The position numbers and the translations under genes were made by a program. Positions 25,325 to 33,495 of a stretch of DNA of 59,378 nucleotides are shown one piece after another. This DNA comes from Curtobacterium flaccumfaciens UCD-AKU (lineage in GTDB: Bacteria > Actinomycetota > Actinomycetes > Actinomycetales > Microbacteriaceae). Location: the NCBI RefSeq assembly GCF_000349565.1, contig NZ_KB714628.1, positions 421,905 through 481,282 of the forward strand. Reading direction: 5' to 3'. The notes under the pieces are model-generated. The model worked only from the letters and a program-made list of their open reading frames with translations, was not told the origin of the DNA and ran no database searches. Each line of letters begins with the position of its first letter. Positions within the stretch are counted from its first letter, which is position 1.

Positions 25325-28300
25325 GTGCGAGAACTGCAACGGAGCGGTGGTCCGACGACGGCCGTGGCCGCTCGGAACGGTGTCGGCTTCGGTTCCGCCG
25401 CGGGCTGGCTCGTCGAACGACCAGCGGGCGCGGCGGTGGCCGAGGCGATCGTCCCCGGCCTCGCCGGACGCACCATCGCCCCCGGCGACGAGCTGTCCTG
25501 GGTCTGGTTCCCCGAGCGGACCCTGCCCGACGGGGCGACGGAGCCGTCGGAAGCGGACCTGCCGCACTTCTGGGACGCCACGGCCTTCGCCGTCGACGTC
25601 CTCTTCACCGACGGCTCGCGGCTGCGTGAGCACGCGGGGGCCCGCGACCAGTACGGCGACGTGGTCACCCCGGGCGCGCAGGACACAGCACGCAAGCAGT
25701 GGGTGGACCAGTGGAACCGCCGAGCGGTCGACCTCACGCCGTTCGCGGGGCTGGTCGTCGACCGTCTGGAGGCCCGGCTCGGCTCCGACACGTCGGCTGC
25801 GGTCACCGACGGCGAGCGTCCGGCACTGCGCGGCTGGCTCGACGCCGTCCGGATCGGTCCCGCGCGCCCGACCCCGACGACCGCGCTCGGCCACGTCCGG
25901 ACGACCCGCGGCACCCAGGCGTCGTCCCGGTTCTCCCGCGGCAACAACGCGCCGCTCGTCGGCGTCCCGCACGGCGGGGTGTTCGGCCTGCCGATGACGG
26001 ACGCCTCGAGCAACCGCTGGCCGTACGCGTACCAGGAGCACGACCGGCTCGACGACCAGGGGCGGCTCCGCCCGGCGATCCAGGCCTTCGCGACGAGCCA
26101 CATCCCGTCGCCGTGGATGGGCGACCGCGGGGTGTTCCAGGTGATGCCCTCGCCGCTCGACACCCCCGACGTCGACCGGGCCGCCCGCGCGCTCGGGTTC
26201 GACCACGAGGACGAGCAGGACGGCCCGCACCGCTACCGGGTCGCGCTCGACCACGGTGTGACGGCCGAGCTGACCGCAGGGGAGTTCGCCCTCGGGTTCC
26301 GGTTCACCGGTACCCGCAGCGTCGTGCTCGACCACCACGGCCGGGTGTCCGACGTCTCCGTGACGGTCACCGACGGCACCGCCGTGGTCGAGGCTCTGCT
26401 CGACGACCGCCCCGGCACCCCGCCGCACCACGTGCACCTGCGGGTCGCCGGGGTCACCGCCGACCACACGACGATCGGCGAGCACGAGCTGCGCGGCTGG
26501 CTGTCCGTGGGGGAGCCCGGCGGCACCGGCGGCCCGGTCGACGTCCTGCTCGGCATCTCGACCGTCTCGATCGAGGACGCCCGCGCGAACCTCGACGACG
26601 CCGGCTCGTTCGACGCCATGTGCTCCCGTGCCGAGGCGCTGTGGACCGAGAAGCTCGCGACGCTGTCCTTCGACGGCGCGAGCCCCGACCAGCTGACGAG
26701 CCTGTACTCGGGTCTGTACCGGCTGTTCCTCTACCCGAACCGTGCCGGGGAGACCGCCTTGACCGGCGCCCCGCGGCACCGTTCTCCGTACGGCGACGTG
26801 CTGGCGGACCCGATCCGCGACGAGCCCGGGCCGGAGATCGTCGACGGCCCGTTCACCACCACGAACGGCTTCTGGGACACCTACCGCACCGCCTGGCCGC
26901 TCCTCGGACTCCTGACCCCCGACACCGCGGGCGAGCTGGCCCAGGGCTTCGTCGAGCACCACCACGACGGCGGGTGGACCCCGCGCTGGAGCGCGCCCGG
27001 CGCCGAGGACTGCATGACCGGCACCACGAGCGACACCGTCTTCGCCGACCTCGCGGTGAAGGGCGTGCGCGGCTTCGACCTGGGCGAGGCGTACCGGAGC
27101 GCGGTGCGGAACGCGACCGTCCCGCCGCGGGACGAGCGCGTCGGACGCAAGGGGAGCCTCCCGGGTGCCTTCCGCGGCCACGTCGACACGGCGACCCACG
27201 AGGGGATGTCGTGGACCCTGGACGCGGCCATCAACGACTGGGGTCTGGCCGTCATGGCGGGCCTGCTCGCATCGCGTGCGCGGACGCCCGCCGACCTGTC
27301 CCGGTACGAGGCCGAGGCCGAGTGGTTCGCCCGCCGGTCCCTGCAGTACCGGCACGTCTTCGACTCCGAGCGCGGGTTCTTCATCGGCCGCGACCCGGAC
27401 GGCTCGTGGCGCGTGGGAACCGAGTTCGACCCGCGCGACTGGGGCGACGACTACACCGAGACGAACGCGTGGGGCACCGCGTTCACGGCGCCGCACGACG
27501 GCGCCGGCATCGTCGAGCTGCACGGCGGGCCGGAGCGCTTCGACGCCGCCCTCGACGCCTTCTTCGCGACCCCCGAGACCGGCGCCCTCGCACGCTCCGG
27601 GTCGTACGGGTTCCCGATCCACGAGATGACCGAGGCCCGCGACGTGCGGATGGGCATGCTGGGGCTGTCGAACCAGCCGGCGCACCACATCCCGTTCTTC
27701 CCGATGTTCACCGGGCGCCACGACGACGCGCACCGCATCGTCCGCGAGTCGCTCGAGCGGCTGTTCGTCGGGTCCGACCTCGGCCAGGGCTACCCCGGCG
27801 ACGAGGACAACGGCGAGATGAGCGCCTGGTACGTCTTCGCGACCATCGGCCTGTACCCGCTGGCGCCGTCGACCGGCACCTACGTGCTCGTACCGCCGTC
27901 GGTCCGCAGGACGGTGCTGCGGCAGCCTGGGCCCACGCCGCCGGTTCCTGACCGACGCGCCAGCGGCGGGCAGGCCGTGCCGGTGGGGAGAGGAACGGAG
28001 ACGGTCATCGAGATCGCCGCCGGCTCCGCAGGCGCGTACGTGGCGTCGGTGACGGTCGACGGCTCGCCCTGGACCTCGGTCACCATCCCGCACAGCGTGG
28101 TCGTGGCCGCGTCGCGGATCGAGTTCACACTGTCCGACGAACCGCAGGGCTGGGCGTCGGACACCCGCCCCGTCTCGGCCTCCGACGTGCACGGCTACCG
28201 GGACGCCCCGGTGGACGTCCTGCCCGTCGGGGTCTCGGCGCTCACCGACGACACCGGCCGCACCGTCACGGCGCTCGCCGCCGGGGAGTCCGTGTCCTTC

Positions 28301-28537
28301 GACGTGTCGTGCGCCGCCGCTTCGCTGTACACGGTGACGGTGGCATCGCCGGGGTCCTACTCGTGGCAGGTCGGCCTCGACGACACCGTCACCGCGGTCG
28401 ACGGCGCCGAGTTCACGTGGGCCGGCCAGACCCGGGTGTTCCGCATCATCGGCGGGGGTTCGTCGTTCACGTTCACCGCCGGCACCGACCTGGCGCTGAC
28501 GCAGCTCGAACTCATCGCGGCCGACGGACAACGCTGA
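25325..28537 (+). CDS. Glycoside hydrolase family 92 alpha-mannosidase, no signal peptide
   Basis: The 1070-residue protein contains GH92 hallmarks: GTTSDTVFADLAVKG, GFWDTYRTAWPLLGLLTPD, ESLERLFVGSDLGQGYPGDEDNGEMSAWYVFATIGLYPLAPSTGTYVL (about 805-855) and the NQPAHHIPFFPMF segment. GH92 enzymes are calcium-dependent exo-alpha-mannosidases that invert configuration. The N-terminal part (about 1-290) is beta-rich and two further beta regions follow the catalytic part after about residue 880. Most GH92 proteins are exported, but MRELQRSGGPTTAVAARNG is not a signal, so a cytosolic role on imported manno-oligosaccharides is indicated. It is monocistronic and near no transporter. Confidence 0.9.
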   Translation: MRELQRSGGPTTAVAARNGVGFGSAAGWLVERPAGAAVAEAIVPGLAGRTIAPGDELSWVWFPERTLPDGATEPSEADLPHFWDATAFAVDVLFTDGSRLREHAGARDQYGDVVTPGAQDTARKQWVDQWNRRAVDLTPFAGLVVDRLEARLGSDTSAAVTDGERPALRGWLDAVRIGPARPTPTTALGHVRTTRGTQASSRFSRGNNAPLVGVPHGGVFGLPMTDASSNRWPYAYQEHDRLDDQGRLRPAIQAFATSHIPSPWMGDRGVFQVMPSPLDTPDVDRAARALGFDHEDEQDGPHRYRVALDHGVTAELTAGEFALGFRFTGTRSVVLDHHGRVSDVSVTVTDGTAVVEALLDDRPGTPPHHVHLRVAGVTADHTTIGEHELRGWLSVGEPGGTGGPVDVLLGISTVSIEDARANLDDAGSFDAMCSRAEALWTEKLATLSFDGASPDQLTSLYSGLYRLFLYPNRAGETALTGAPRHRSPYGDVLADPIRDEPGPEIVDGPFTTTNGFWDTYRTAWPLLGLLTPDTAGELAQGFVEHHHDGGWTPRWSAPGAEDCMTGTTSDTVFADLAVKGVRGFDLGEAYRSAVRNATVPPRDERVGRKGSLPGAFRGHVDTATHEGMSWTLDAAINDWGLAVMAGLLASRARTPADLSRYEAEAEWFARRSLQYRHVFDSERGFFIGRDPDGSWRVGTEFDPRDWGDDYTETNAWGTAFTAPHDGAGIVELHGGPERFDAALDAFFATPETGALARSGSYGFPIHEMTEARDVRMGMLGLSNQPAHHIPFFPMFTGRHDDAHRIVRESLERLFVGSDLGQGYPGDEDNGEMSAWYVFATIGLYPLAPSTGTYVLVPPSVRRTVLRQPGPTPPVPDRRASGGQAVPVGRGTETVIEIAAGSAGAYVASVTVDGSPWTSVTIPHSVVVAASRIEFTLSDEPQGWASDTRPVSASDVHGYRDAPVDVLPVGVSALTDDTGRTVTALAAGESVSFDVSCAAASLYTVTVASPGSYSWQVGLDDTVTAVDGAEFTWAGQTRVFRIIGGGSSFTFTAGTDLALTQLELIAADGQR

Positions 28538-28554
28538 CCACGCGTTCACCGAGC

Positions 28555-28568
28555 GGGAGCATGCTCCC
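28555..28568. repeat. Perfect 14-bp palindrome before small gene
   Basis: GGGAGCATGCTCCC lies between the GH92 stop and the ATG at 28572. It may be the GH92 terminator stem or an operator. There is no U-tract and no related copy that I see. Confidence 0.45.
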
Positions 28569-28571
28569 ACC

Positions 28572-28802
28572 ATGTCGATGAGCGCACCGTTCGATCCCGA
28601 ACAGCAGGGCCGGTCCATCCCCGTGGACGGCAGTGACGAGTCCGAACTCGAGATGGAGGAGGACCGCGGCGCCGACGTCGGCGACGACTCCGCCGACCCG
28701 AGCGTCTCGCCCGTCAGCCACCACGACGAGGACGAGGCCGGCGGCGGCCCGGTGTTCCGGCGTCCGCACGCCGGCGAACGGCTGCACCCGGACGACCTCT
28801 GA
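28572..28802 (+). CDS. Small acidic hypothetical protein
   Basis: The 76-residue protein is dominated by Asp/Glu (DESELEMEEDRGADVGDDSADP) and ends with basic RRPHAGERLHPDDL. It has no membrane or signal segment. The family is unknown to me. It belongs to a group of three short acidic genes in this window (also 20776 and 28867). Confidence 0.6.
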   Translation: MSMSAPFDPEQQGRSIPVDGSDESELEMEEDRGADVGDDSADPSVSPVSHHDEDEAGGGPVFRRPHAGERLHPDDL

Positions 28803-28866
28803 CCGTTCCGGGGGTCCTCCGGGGATTCGTGGGCGATTGCCAAGCGGCTCGGGCATGCTCGTGCGC

Positions 28867-29079
28867 ATGTCGATCGCGAACTCGTGGGACCCGTCCGGTG
28901 GCCGTGCAATCCCGGAGGACCAGGTCCGTCAGGACGGGCTCGAACTCGACGAGGACCCGGCGATGCTCGGGATCTCGTTCGACGTCGTGGGTGGTGCCTC
29001 CGCCGATCCCGCCGGGGTGTCCCCGGTCGACGTGAACGTTCCGACGCCGAGGTCTGCTGGTTCCGCCTCCGACGACTAG
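28867..29079 (+). CDS. Small acidic hypothetical protein
   Basis: The 70-residue protein starts MSIANSWDPSGGRAIPEDQ and contains acidic QDGLELDEDPAMLG. Its first half loosely resembles the preceding 76-residue protein (both have a DP...GR.IP pattern), suggesting a diverged duplicate. CATGCT, a variant leaderless -10, ends 7 nt before the ATG; the alternative in-frame ATG at 28855 overlaps this element and is less likely. Confidence 0.55.
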   Translation: MSIANSWDPSGGRAIPEDQVRQDGLELDEDPAMLGISFDVVGGASADPAGVSPVDVNVPTPRSAGSASDD

Positions 29080-29121
29080 CGCGGCTTCGGTCGGATCGGC
29101 CGTGCGTCACTGTCTGACCGG

Positions 29122-29127
29122 TAGTAT
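29122..29127 (+). promoter_or_regulatory. -10 element (leaderless) of DUF3800-like gene
   Basis: TAGTAT, the closest to TATAAT-type in this stretch, ends 6 nt before the ATG at 29134. Confidence 0.65.
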
Positions 29128-29133
29128 TCCGGA

Positions 29134-29697
29134 ATGGTACCGACGGCCTCCGTGGACGAGTCCGAGCCTGGAGACGAACGTGACCCCGGCGCGTACATCC
29201 TCGGGGCGGTGACAGTCGCCGACCGCGATGCTGAGCGGTTCCGGGACTCGCTCTGCGCCATCAAGCCACGATCGGCGCGGAAGCTGCACTGGTCCGAGAG
29301 CGACGCCCGGCACCGCACCGGGATCGTCGGGATGCTGTGCGACCATCCGTTCGAAGCCATCGGGGTCGTGAGCGTGACTGACCGATCCGTCCGGAGCGAG
29401 CGCCGTCGCCGTCTTGCTCTTGAGCACTTGATCCTCGAACTCCGCGCGGGCGGTGTCGACCGAGTCGTCCTCGGATCTCGCGGGCCCTCGGACCGGAACG
29501 ATCGCGCGCACCTCGACGCCCTGCGGTCACGCAAGTTGGTTCACGGGCTGGTGTTCGAGCACCTGCCAGGTGGCCGCGAGCCACTTCTCTGGGCGGCGGA
29601 TGCGGTCTGCGGCGTGGTCGCGCTGGCTCGGCGAGGGGAAACGGCCTACCTCGAGCAGCTGGACCATGTGCTGAGCGTCCACGAACACCGTCGGTGA
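29134..29697 (+). CDS. Hypothetical protein, possibly DUF3800-like (RNase H fold)
   Basis: The 187-residue protein begins MVPTASVDESEPGDERDPGAYILGAVTVAD, resembling the DES-then-beta-hairpin opening of DUF3800 proteins, whose predicted RNase H-like fold uses that Asp. Further Asp residues (GGVDRVVLGSRG, DRNDRAHLDALR and WAADAVCGVV) fit such a fold, but the match is by eye only. Codon use is less GC-biased than neighbours, suggesting acquisition. DUF3800 proteins occur in phage and defence contexts, but no defence gene is adjacent. Confidence 0.6.
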   Translation: MVPTASVDESEPGDERDPGAYILGAVTVADRDAERFRDSLCAIKPRSARKLHWSESDARHRTGIVGMLCDHPFEAIGVVSVTDRSVRSERRRRLALEHLILELRAGGVDRVVLGSRGPSDRNDRAHLDALRSRKLVHGLVFEHLPGGREPLLWAADAVCGVVALARRGETAYLEQLDHVLSVHEHRR

Positions 29698-29778
29698 ACG
29701 CGCGAATCCCCGGGCCCCGCTATACCGCAGGATCTCCCGGGGATCACTTCCGCACCCACCTCGATGGGGCGACTGGTC

Positions 29779-30324
29779 TCAGTGTGACATATCAGGCGGG
29801 ATGGCGGAAGGGTCGGAGACCCGGTACTTGAACCCGACGTGCGAGCCGGTGAAGCCGAGACGCTCGTAGAACCGGTGCGCATCGGTCCGTGCAGCGTCCG
29901 ACGTGAGTTGCACGAGCGGGGTCCCGAGGGCCGGCGCCGCGACGTCGGTGACCCAGCGCATCAGCGCACTCCCGATGCCGGCAGATCGGCGTGCACTGCT
30001 GACCCGCACCGCCTCGACGAGCAGTCGGGTGGCACCACGACGAGCCATCCCGGGGATCCGGGTGAGTTGCAGCGTCCCGACGAGCCGCCCGTCGGCGTCC
30101 TCGGCGACGAGCAGCGCGTTCGCCGGGTCGTCCACGATCGATCGGAGTGCCTCGGCGTACCGCGGTCGGTCCTCCGGCGCGGCGACGTCACCACGTGCAG
30201 CGCTGATCGGGTCGTCGGACAACAGTGCCATGAGCGCATCGAGGTCCTCGTCCACCGCGTCCCGCAGCGTCACCTCGCCGGAGCGTGTGGTCAGGCGGAC
30301 AGGCAGGGCGAGGTCGTTGAGCAC
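29779..30324 (-). CDS. GNAT family N-acetyltransferase
   Basis: The 181-residue protein has VTLRDAVDEDLDALMALLSDD at the N-terminus, acetyl-CoA loop SSARRSAGIGSALMRWV (R-x-x-G-I-G) and VQLTSDAARTDAHRFYERLGFTGSHVGFKYRV, all typical GNAT motifs. The GTG at 30324 is chosen because CAGGGT, a variant -10, lies 6 nt upstream on the minus strand. Its substrate is unknown. The aldo/keto reductase gene upstream is on the same strand, 37 bp away. Confidence 0.87.
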   Translation of the reverse strand: MLNDLALPVRLTTRSGEVTLRDAVDEDLDALMALLSDDPISAARGDVAAPEDRPRYAEALRSIVDDPANALLVAEDADGRLVGTLQLTRIPGMARRGATRLLVEAVRVSSARRSAGIGSALMRWVTDVAAPALGTPLVQLTSDAARTDAHRFYERLGFTGSHVGFKYRVSDPSAIPPDMSH

Positions 30325-30361
30325 GATCCCACCCTGCCCGACCTGACCGGGCGGTCCCGGT

Positions 30362-31300
30362 TCAGGGAACGGTGTGTCCGGCCGCGGTGAAGATCCGGTA
30401 CCACTCCTCGCGCGACAGCTCGACGTCCGAGCCGGCGGCCGAGTCCCGCACGCGCTGCGGGTTCGTCGTGCCGAGGACGACCTGGAAGTGCGCGGGGTGG
30501 CGGGTGATCCACGCGACCGCGATGCCGGTCGGGGTGACTCCGTGCGCGGCGGCGACCTCCTCGAGCACGTCGTTCAGCTCGGCGTACTGCTCACGGTCGC
30601 CCAGGAAGACGCCGTCGAAGAAGCCCTTCTGGAACGGCGACCAGGCCTGCAGCGTGATGTCGTTGATGCGCGAGTAGTTGAGGATGTCGTTGTCGCGGTC
30701 GACCGACTGCTCGAGGCCGCCCATGTTCGCGGTCAGGCCCTGCGAGATCACGTTGGCGTGCGTGATGCTCAGCTGCACCTGGTTGAACGCGAGCGGCTGG
30801 CGGACGTGCTTCTTGAGCAGGTCGACCTGGCCGGGGGTGTGGTTCGAGACGCCGAAGTGGTGCACCTTGCCGGCGGCGTGCAGCTCGTCGAATGCCTTCG
30901 CGACCTCTTCCGGCTCGACCAGGGCGTCGGGGCGGTGCAGCAGCAGCACGTCGACGTACTCGGTCTGCAGTGCCTCGAGCGACTCGTGCACGGACTCGAG
31001 GATGTGCTCGTACGAGAAGTCGAAGTACGCGCCCTTCGGCGTCGGCCGGATGCCGACCTTGGTCTGCAGCACGATCTCGGCGCGTTCCGCGGGCGTCAGC
31101 GTGACGGCGGCGCCGAACCGCTCCTCGCAGCCGTGCCACTCGCCGTAGACCGCGGCGTGGTCGAACATGTTCACGCCCGCATCGCGCGAGGCGCTGTAGA
31201 GCGAACGGATGCCCTCGTCGCTCATGTCGTTGATCCGCATCAGTCCGACGACGACGTCGGAGGCGGTGAGGTCTGTCTGTGGCAACTCCAGTGTCTTCAC
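30362..31300 (-). CDS. Aldo/keto reductase, YdhF-like
   Basis: The 312-residue TIM-barrel NADPH oxidoreductase has the catalytic tetrad in view: Asp in NMFDHAAVYG, Tyr four residues on, Lys in VLQTKVGI and His in VLLLHRPDAL. The C-terminal NADPH site is VVLGTTNPQRV. The overall pattern (DMSDEGIRSLYSASRDAGVNMFDHAAVYGEWHGCEERFG) resembles the E. coli YdhF group, whose substrates are not defined. A variant -10 (CAGGAT) lies 7 nt upstream of the ATG. Confidence 0.93.
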   Translation of the reverse strand: MKTLELPQTDLTASDVVVGLMRINDMSDEGIRSLYSASRDAGVNMFDHAAVYGEWHGCEERFGAAVTLTPAERAEIVLQTKVGIRPTPKGAYFDFSYEHILESVHESLEALQTEYVDVLLLHRPDALVEPEEVAKAFDELHAAGKVHHFGVSNHTPGQVDLLKKHVRQPLAFNQVQLSITHANVISQGLTANMGGLEQSVDRDNDILNYSRINDITLQAWSPFQKGFFDGVFLGDREQYAELNDVLEEVAAAHGVTPTGIAVAWITRHPAHFQVVLGTTNPQRVRDSAAGSDVELSREEWYRIFTAAGHTVP

Positions 31301-31351
31301 GTCGTCGATCCTGCCAGCCGGTCCCCGGCACAGGCAGGCCCTGCCAGTACC

Positions 31352-31972
31352 TCAGGCGCGTTCGGGCAGCAGGACGGCGAGCACCTCGGAGCCGTCCGTC
31401 CACGTCCCGGTCAGCGTCTCGCCCTCGGGCAGGGCCGTACCGACGACCCGAGCGACGACGATCGTGCCGTGGTCGGTCGCGATCGACGTCACCGCACCCG
31501 TCGTCGTCGCGTGCAACGAGGTGATCGTGGGGGAGTCGGGTTCGGAGCCGCTGCCGCTGGCCCAGGCGTCCTTCGGCCGCTGTCCGGCACCGTTGGCCAA
31601 CTCGAGCTCCGCTTCGTGCCCGCCGGTGACGATCGCCCGGCGCAGCACGTCGGCGTGCACGGGATCGCCCACCGCGTCGTACACCCACCGTCGTCCGAGC
31701 ACGGAGTGGTCCATTTCGGTCACCAGGAACGCGTCGGCACCCGGCAGCGGTGCGTCCCGGTAGGTCAGTGGCGCCTGCAGGACCCGGCCGCCGTCGGTGC
31801 GGACGAGCAGCACTTCGATGCCGACCTCGCCAGCGGGGTCGTCGAACCGGAACTGCCCGACGACCTCGAGCGGCGCTCCCGCGACGACGCCGCTCCACGC
31901 CTGGTCGGGGAGCCAGGCGGCGAGCGCCTCGGCCTTGGAGGGGCGGAGCGTTGCCTGCTCGATGACTGCCAT
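31352..31972 (-). CDS. Maltokinase N-terminal-cap-like protein (stand-alone)
   Basis: The 206-residue protein resembles the N-terminal cap of mycobacterial maltokinase without the kinase body: ATLRPSKAEALAAWLPDQAW, VGQFRFDDPAGEVGIEVLLVRTDGG, LQAPLTYRDAPLPGADAFLVTEMDHSVLGRRWVYDAVGDPVHADVL. Such stand-alone caps are frequent in actinobacteria and usually unannotated. They may bind a sugar phosphate or a partner. No GlgE-pathway gene is nearby. Confidence 0.75.
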   Translation of the reverse strand: MAVIEQATLRPSKAEALAAWLPDQAWSGVVAGAPLEVVGQFRFDDPAGEVGIEVLLVRTDGGRVLQAPLTYRDAPLPGADAFLVTEMDHSVLGRRWVYDAVGDPVHADVLRRAIVTGGHEAELELANGAGQRPKDAWASGSGSEPDSPTITSLHATTTGAVTSIATDHGTIVVARVVGTALPEGETLTGTWTDGSEVLAVLLPERA

Positions 31973-31978
31973 GTCCTG

Positions 31979-31984
31979 ACCGTA
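31979..31984 (-). promoter_or_regulatory. -10 element (leaderless) of cap-domain gene
   Basis: TACGGT on the minus strand ends 6 nt before the ATG at 31972. Confidence 0.55.
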
Positions 31985-32027
31985 CTGCCGCGCAGCACCG
32001 ACATCCGGTCAGGGGGAGCCAGGCCCG

Positions 32028-32033
32028 TACGCT
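32028..32033 (+). promoter_or_regulatory. -10 element (leaderless) of rRNA methyltransferase gene
   Basis: TACGCT ends 6 nt before the GTG at 32040. It diverges from the cap-gene promoter 44 bp away. Confidence 0.55.
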
Positions 32034-32039
32034 GGGCCG

Positions 32040-32852
32040 GTGCGTGACGACCTGCTGCCGATGCTCGCCTGCCCCGTGTGCGCCGAGCCCCTCGGCCGCG
32101 TCGACGGCGGCCAGGTCGGCTGCCCGAACGGTCACCGGTTCGACGAGGCGAAGCAGGGCCACCTGACCCTCCTGCCCGCGAAGCGCCGCGCACTCACCGC
32201 GGACACCCCGGAGATGGTGGACGCGCGGCTGCGGTTCCTGGGGCGCGGCCACTACGCGCCCGTCGAGCGGGCGCTCGCCGCGATCGTCGCGGACGCCACC
32301 GCGCCCGGCATCGTGCTCGACGTCGGTTCCGGCCCGGGGACCTACCTGGCGCATGCGCTGCGCGCGGCGGACGGGAGGCTCGGGGTCGCGCTCGACCTGT
32401 CGGCCGTCGCGATCCGGCGTGCGGCACGCGCCCACGAGCGCGCGGGGGCCGTCGTCGGTGACGTGACCGAGCGCCTCCCGGTCGTCGACGGCGCTGCCGC
32501 CGTCCTGCTCGACGTCTTCGCACCCCGCAACCAGACCGAGTACGCCCGCGTCCTGCACGCCGACGGCGTGCTCGTGGTGGTGACCCCGCGGACCGGCCAC
32601 CTGGCGGAGCTCGCCGAGGCGACGATCAGCGTGGACCCGGAGAAGGAGCGCCGACTGCACGACTCCCTGACGCCGTCGTTCGCGCTGCGGTCCTCCGAGG
32701 ACCTGATGTGGTCCATGGAGCTGTCGGCGGAGGACGTCCACGACGTCGTGCACATGGGGCCGAGCCACCACCACGTCTCGGCGGAGCAGGTGTTCGCGCC
32801 GACGAGCGTGACCGCGACCGTGACGGTCAGCACCTGGAGCCGCTCGGGCTGA
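32040..32852 (+). CDS. rlmA: 23S rRNA (guanine-N1)-methyltransferase, RlmA family
   Basis: The 270-residue SAM-dependent enzyme has the RlmA N-terminal zinc finger, LACPVCAEPLGR then VGCPNGHRFDEAKQGHLTLL (CxxC...CxxxH). The Rossmann core is IVLDVGSGPGTYLAHAL with acidic GVALDLSAVAIRRAAR and LLDVFAPRNQTEYARVL. The family methylates N1 of G745 (RlmA-I) or G748 (RlmA-II/TlrB, tylosin resistance) in helix 35 of 23S rRNA. Actinobacterial members are generally of the second kind, but the assignment here is not proved. The start is GTG. Confidence 0.88.
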   Translation: MRDDLLPMLACPVCAEPLGRVDGGQVGCPNGHRFDEAKQGHLTLLPAKRRALTADTPEMVDARLRFLGRGHYAPVERALAAIVADATAPGIVLDVGSGPGTYLAHALRAADGRLGVALDLSAVAIRRAARAHERAGAVVGDVTERLPVVDGAAAVLLDVFAPRNQTEYARVLHADGVLVVVTPRTGHLAELAEATISVDPEKERRLHDSLTPSFALRSSEDLMWSMELSAEDVHDVVHMGPSHHHVSAEQVFAPTSVTATVTVSTWSRSG

Positions 32853-32865
32853 TCCTCCGACCGGG

Positions 32866-33399
32866 TCAGCGCTCGCCCACGTCCCGCGGACTGTCCTGTT
32901 CGGCCCGCCGACGGGCGGTGTGGGCTCGCCCGCGCACACGGTCGACGGCCATCCCGATCCGGGCGAGCAGGAGGACGACGCCCAGGCTCCCGGCTCCGAT
33001 CGGCGTCACGAACAGCCCGAGGTCGATGCCGGGCATCCGCCACCAGTCGATCGACCACGCGGCGACGAGCGCGAACCCGAGCAGGAGCGCGCCCGTCCAC
33101 CACCACCGCCCGGGGACCCGGACGGTGCCGAGACCGGCGAGCACGAGGAGCGCCCAGCACCCCTCCGGCGCGAAGGACCGCGGGTCGCTCGTGCCGCAGG
33201 TGGACACCGCGCACTCCCACTCGACCTGGTCGGCCACGCCCGCGTACCAGTGGAACAGCAGCGCGGCAGCGACGACGGCGACGAGTGCGACCGGCGGCCC
33301 GATCCAGCGCCACACGCTGCCGAACCGGGAGCGGCGTCGGCGGGCGGCCACCCATCCGTGGCCGAGCTCGTAACCGGGCATCGGGCGGAACTCGGGCAT
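32866..33399 (-). CDS. Hypothetical membrane protein
   Basis: The 177-residue protein has about four hydrophobic segments (IGPPVALVAVVAAALLFHWY; a CWALLVLAGLGTV stretch; WWTGALLLGFALVAAWSI; LGLFVTPIGAGSLGVVLLLARIG) and basic cytosolic ends. A Cys pair (WECAVSTCGTSDP) lies in the first outer loop and might form a disulfide. No family is recognised. It is convergent with rlmA, 13 bp apart. Confidence 0.75.
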   Translation of the reverse strand: MPEFRPMPGYELGHGWVAARRRRSRFGSVWRWIGPPVALVAVVAAALLFHWYAGVADQVEWECAVSTCGTSDPRSFAPEGCWALLVLAGLGTVRVPGRWWWTGALLLGFALVAAWSIDWWRMPGIDLGLFVTPIGAGSLGVVLLLARIGMAVDRVRGRAHTARRRAEQDSPRDVGER

Positions 33400-33405
33400 G
33401 CCAGC

Positions 33406-33411
33406 ACGCTA
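33406..33411 (-). promoter_or_regulatory. -10 element (leaderless) of membrane protein gene
   Basis: TAGCGT on the minus strand ends 6 nt before the ATG at 33399. Confidence 0.55.
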
Positions 33412-33495
33412 TCGGCGGCCGGATTCCGTGGGGAAGTGGTTCACAAACGTCCGAGCGTCGGTGCGGGGCGGGACCATCCGGGCCGCACCGCCGCG

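Noticed and set aside
24887..29110. A 1407-codon minus-strand open frame opposite the Ser/Thr kinase tail and GH92 gene
   Set aside because: Its composition is the antisense of a GC-rich gene; the plus-strand frames have clear family motifs.
29134..29697. A defence island around the DUF3800-like gene
   Set aside because: Neighbours are a GNAT enzyme, aldo/keto reductase and small acidic proteins; no nuclease, methylase, toxin or abortive-infection gene is present.
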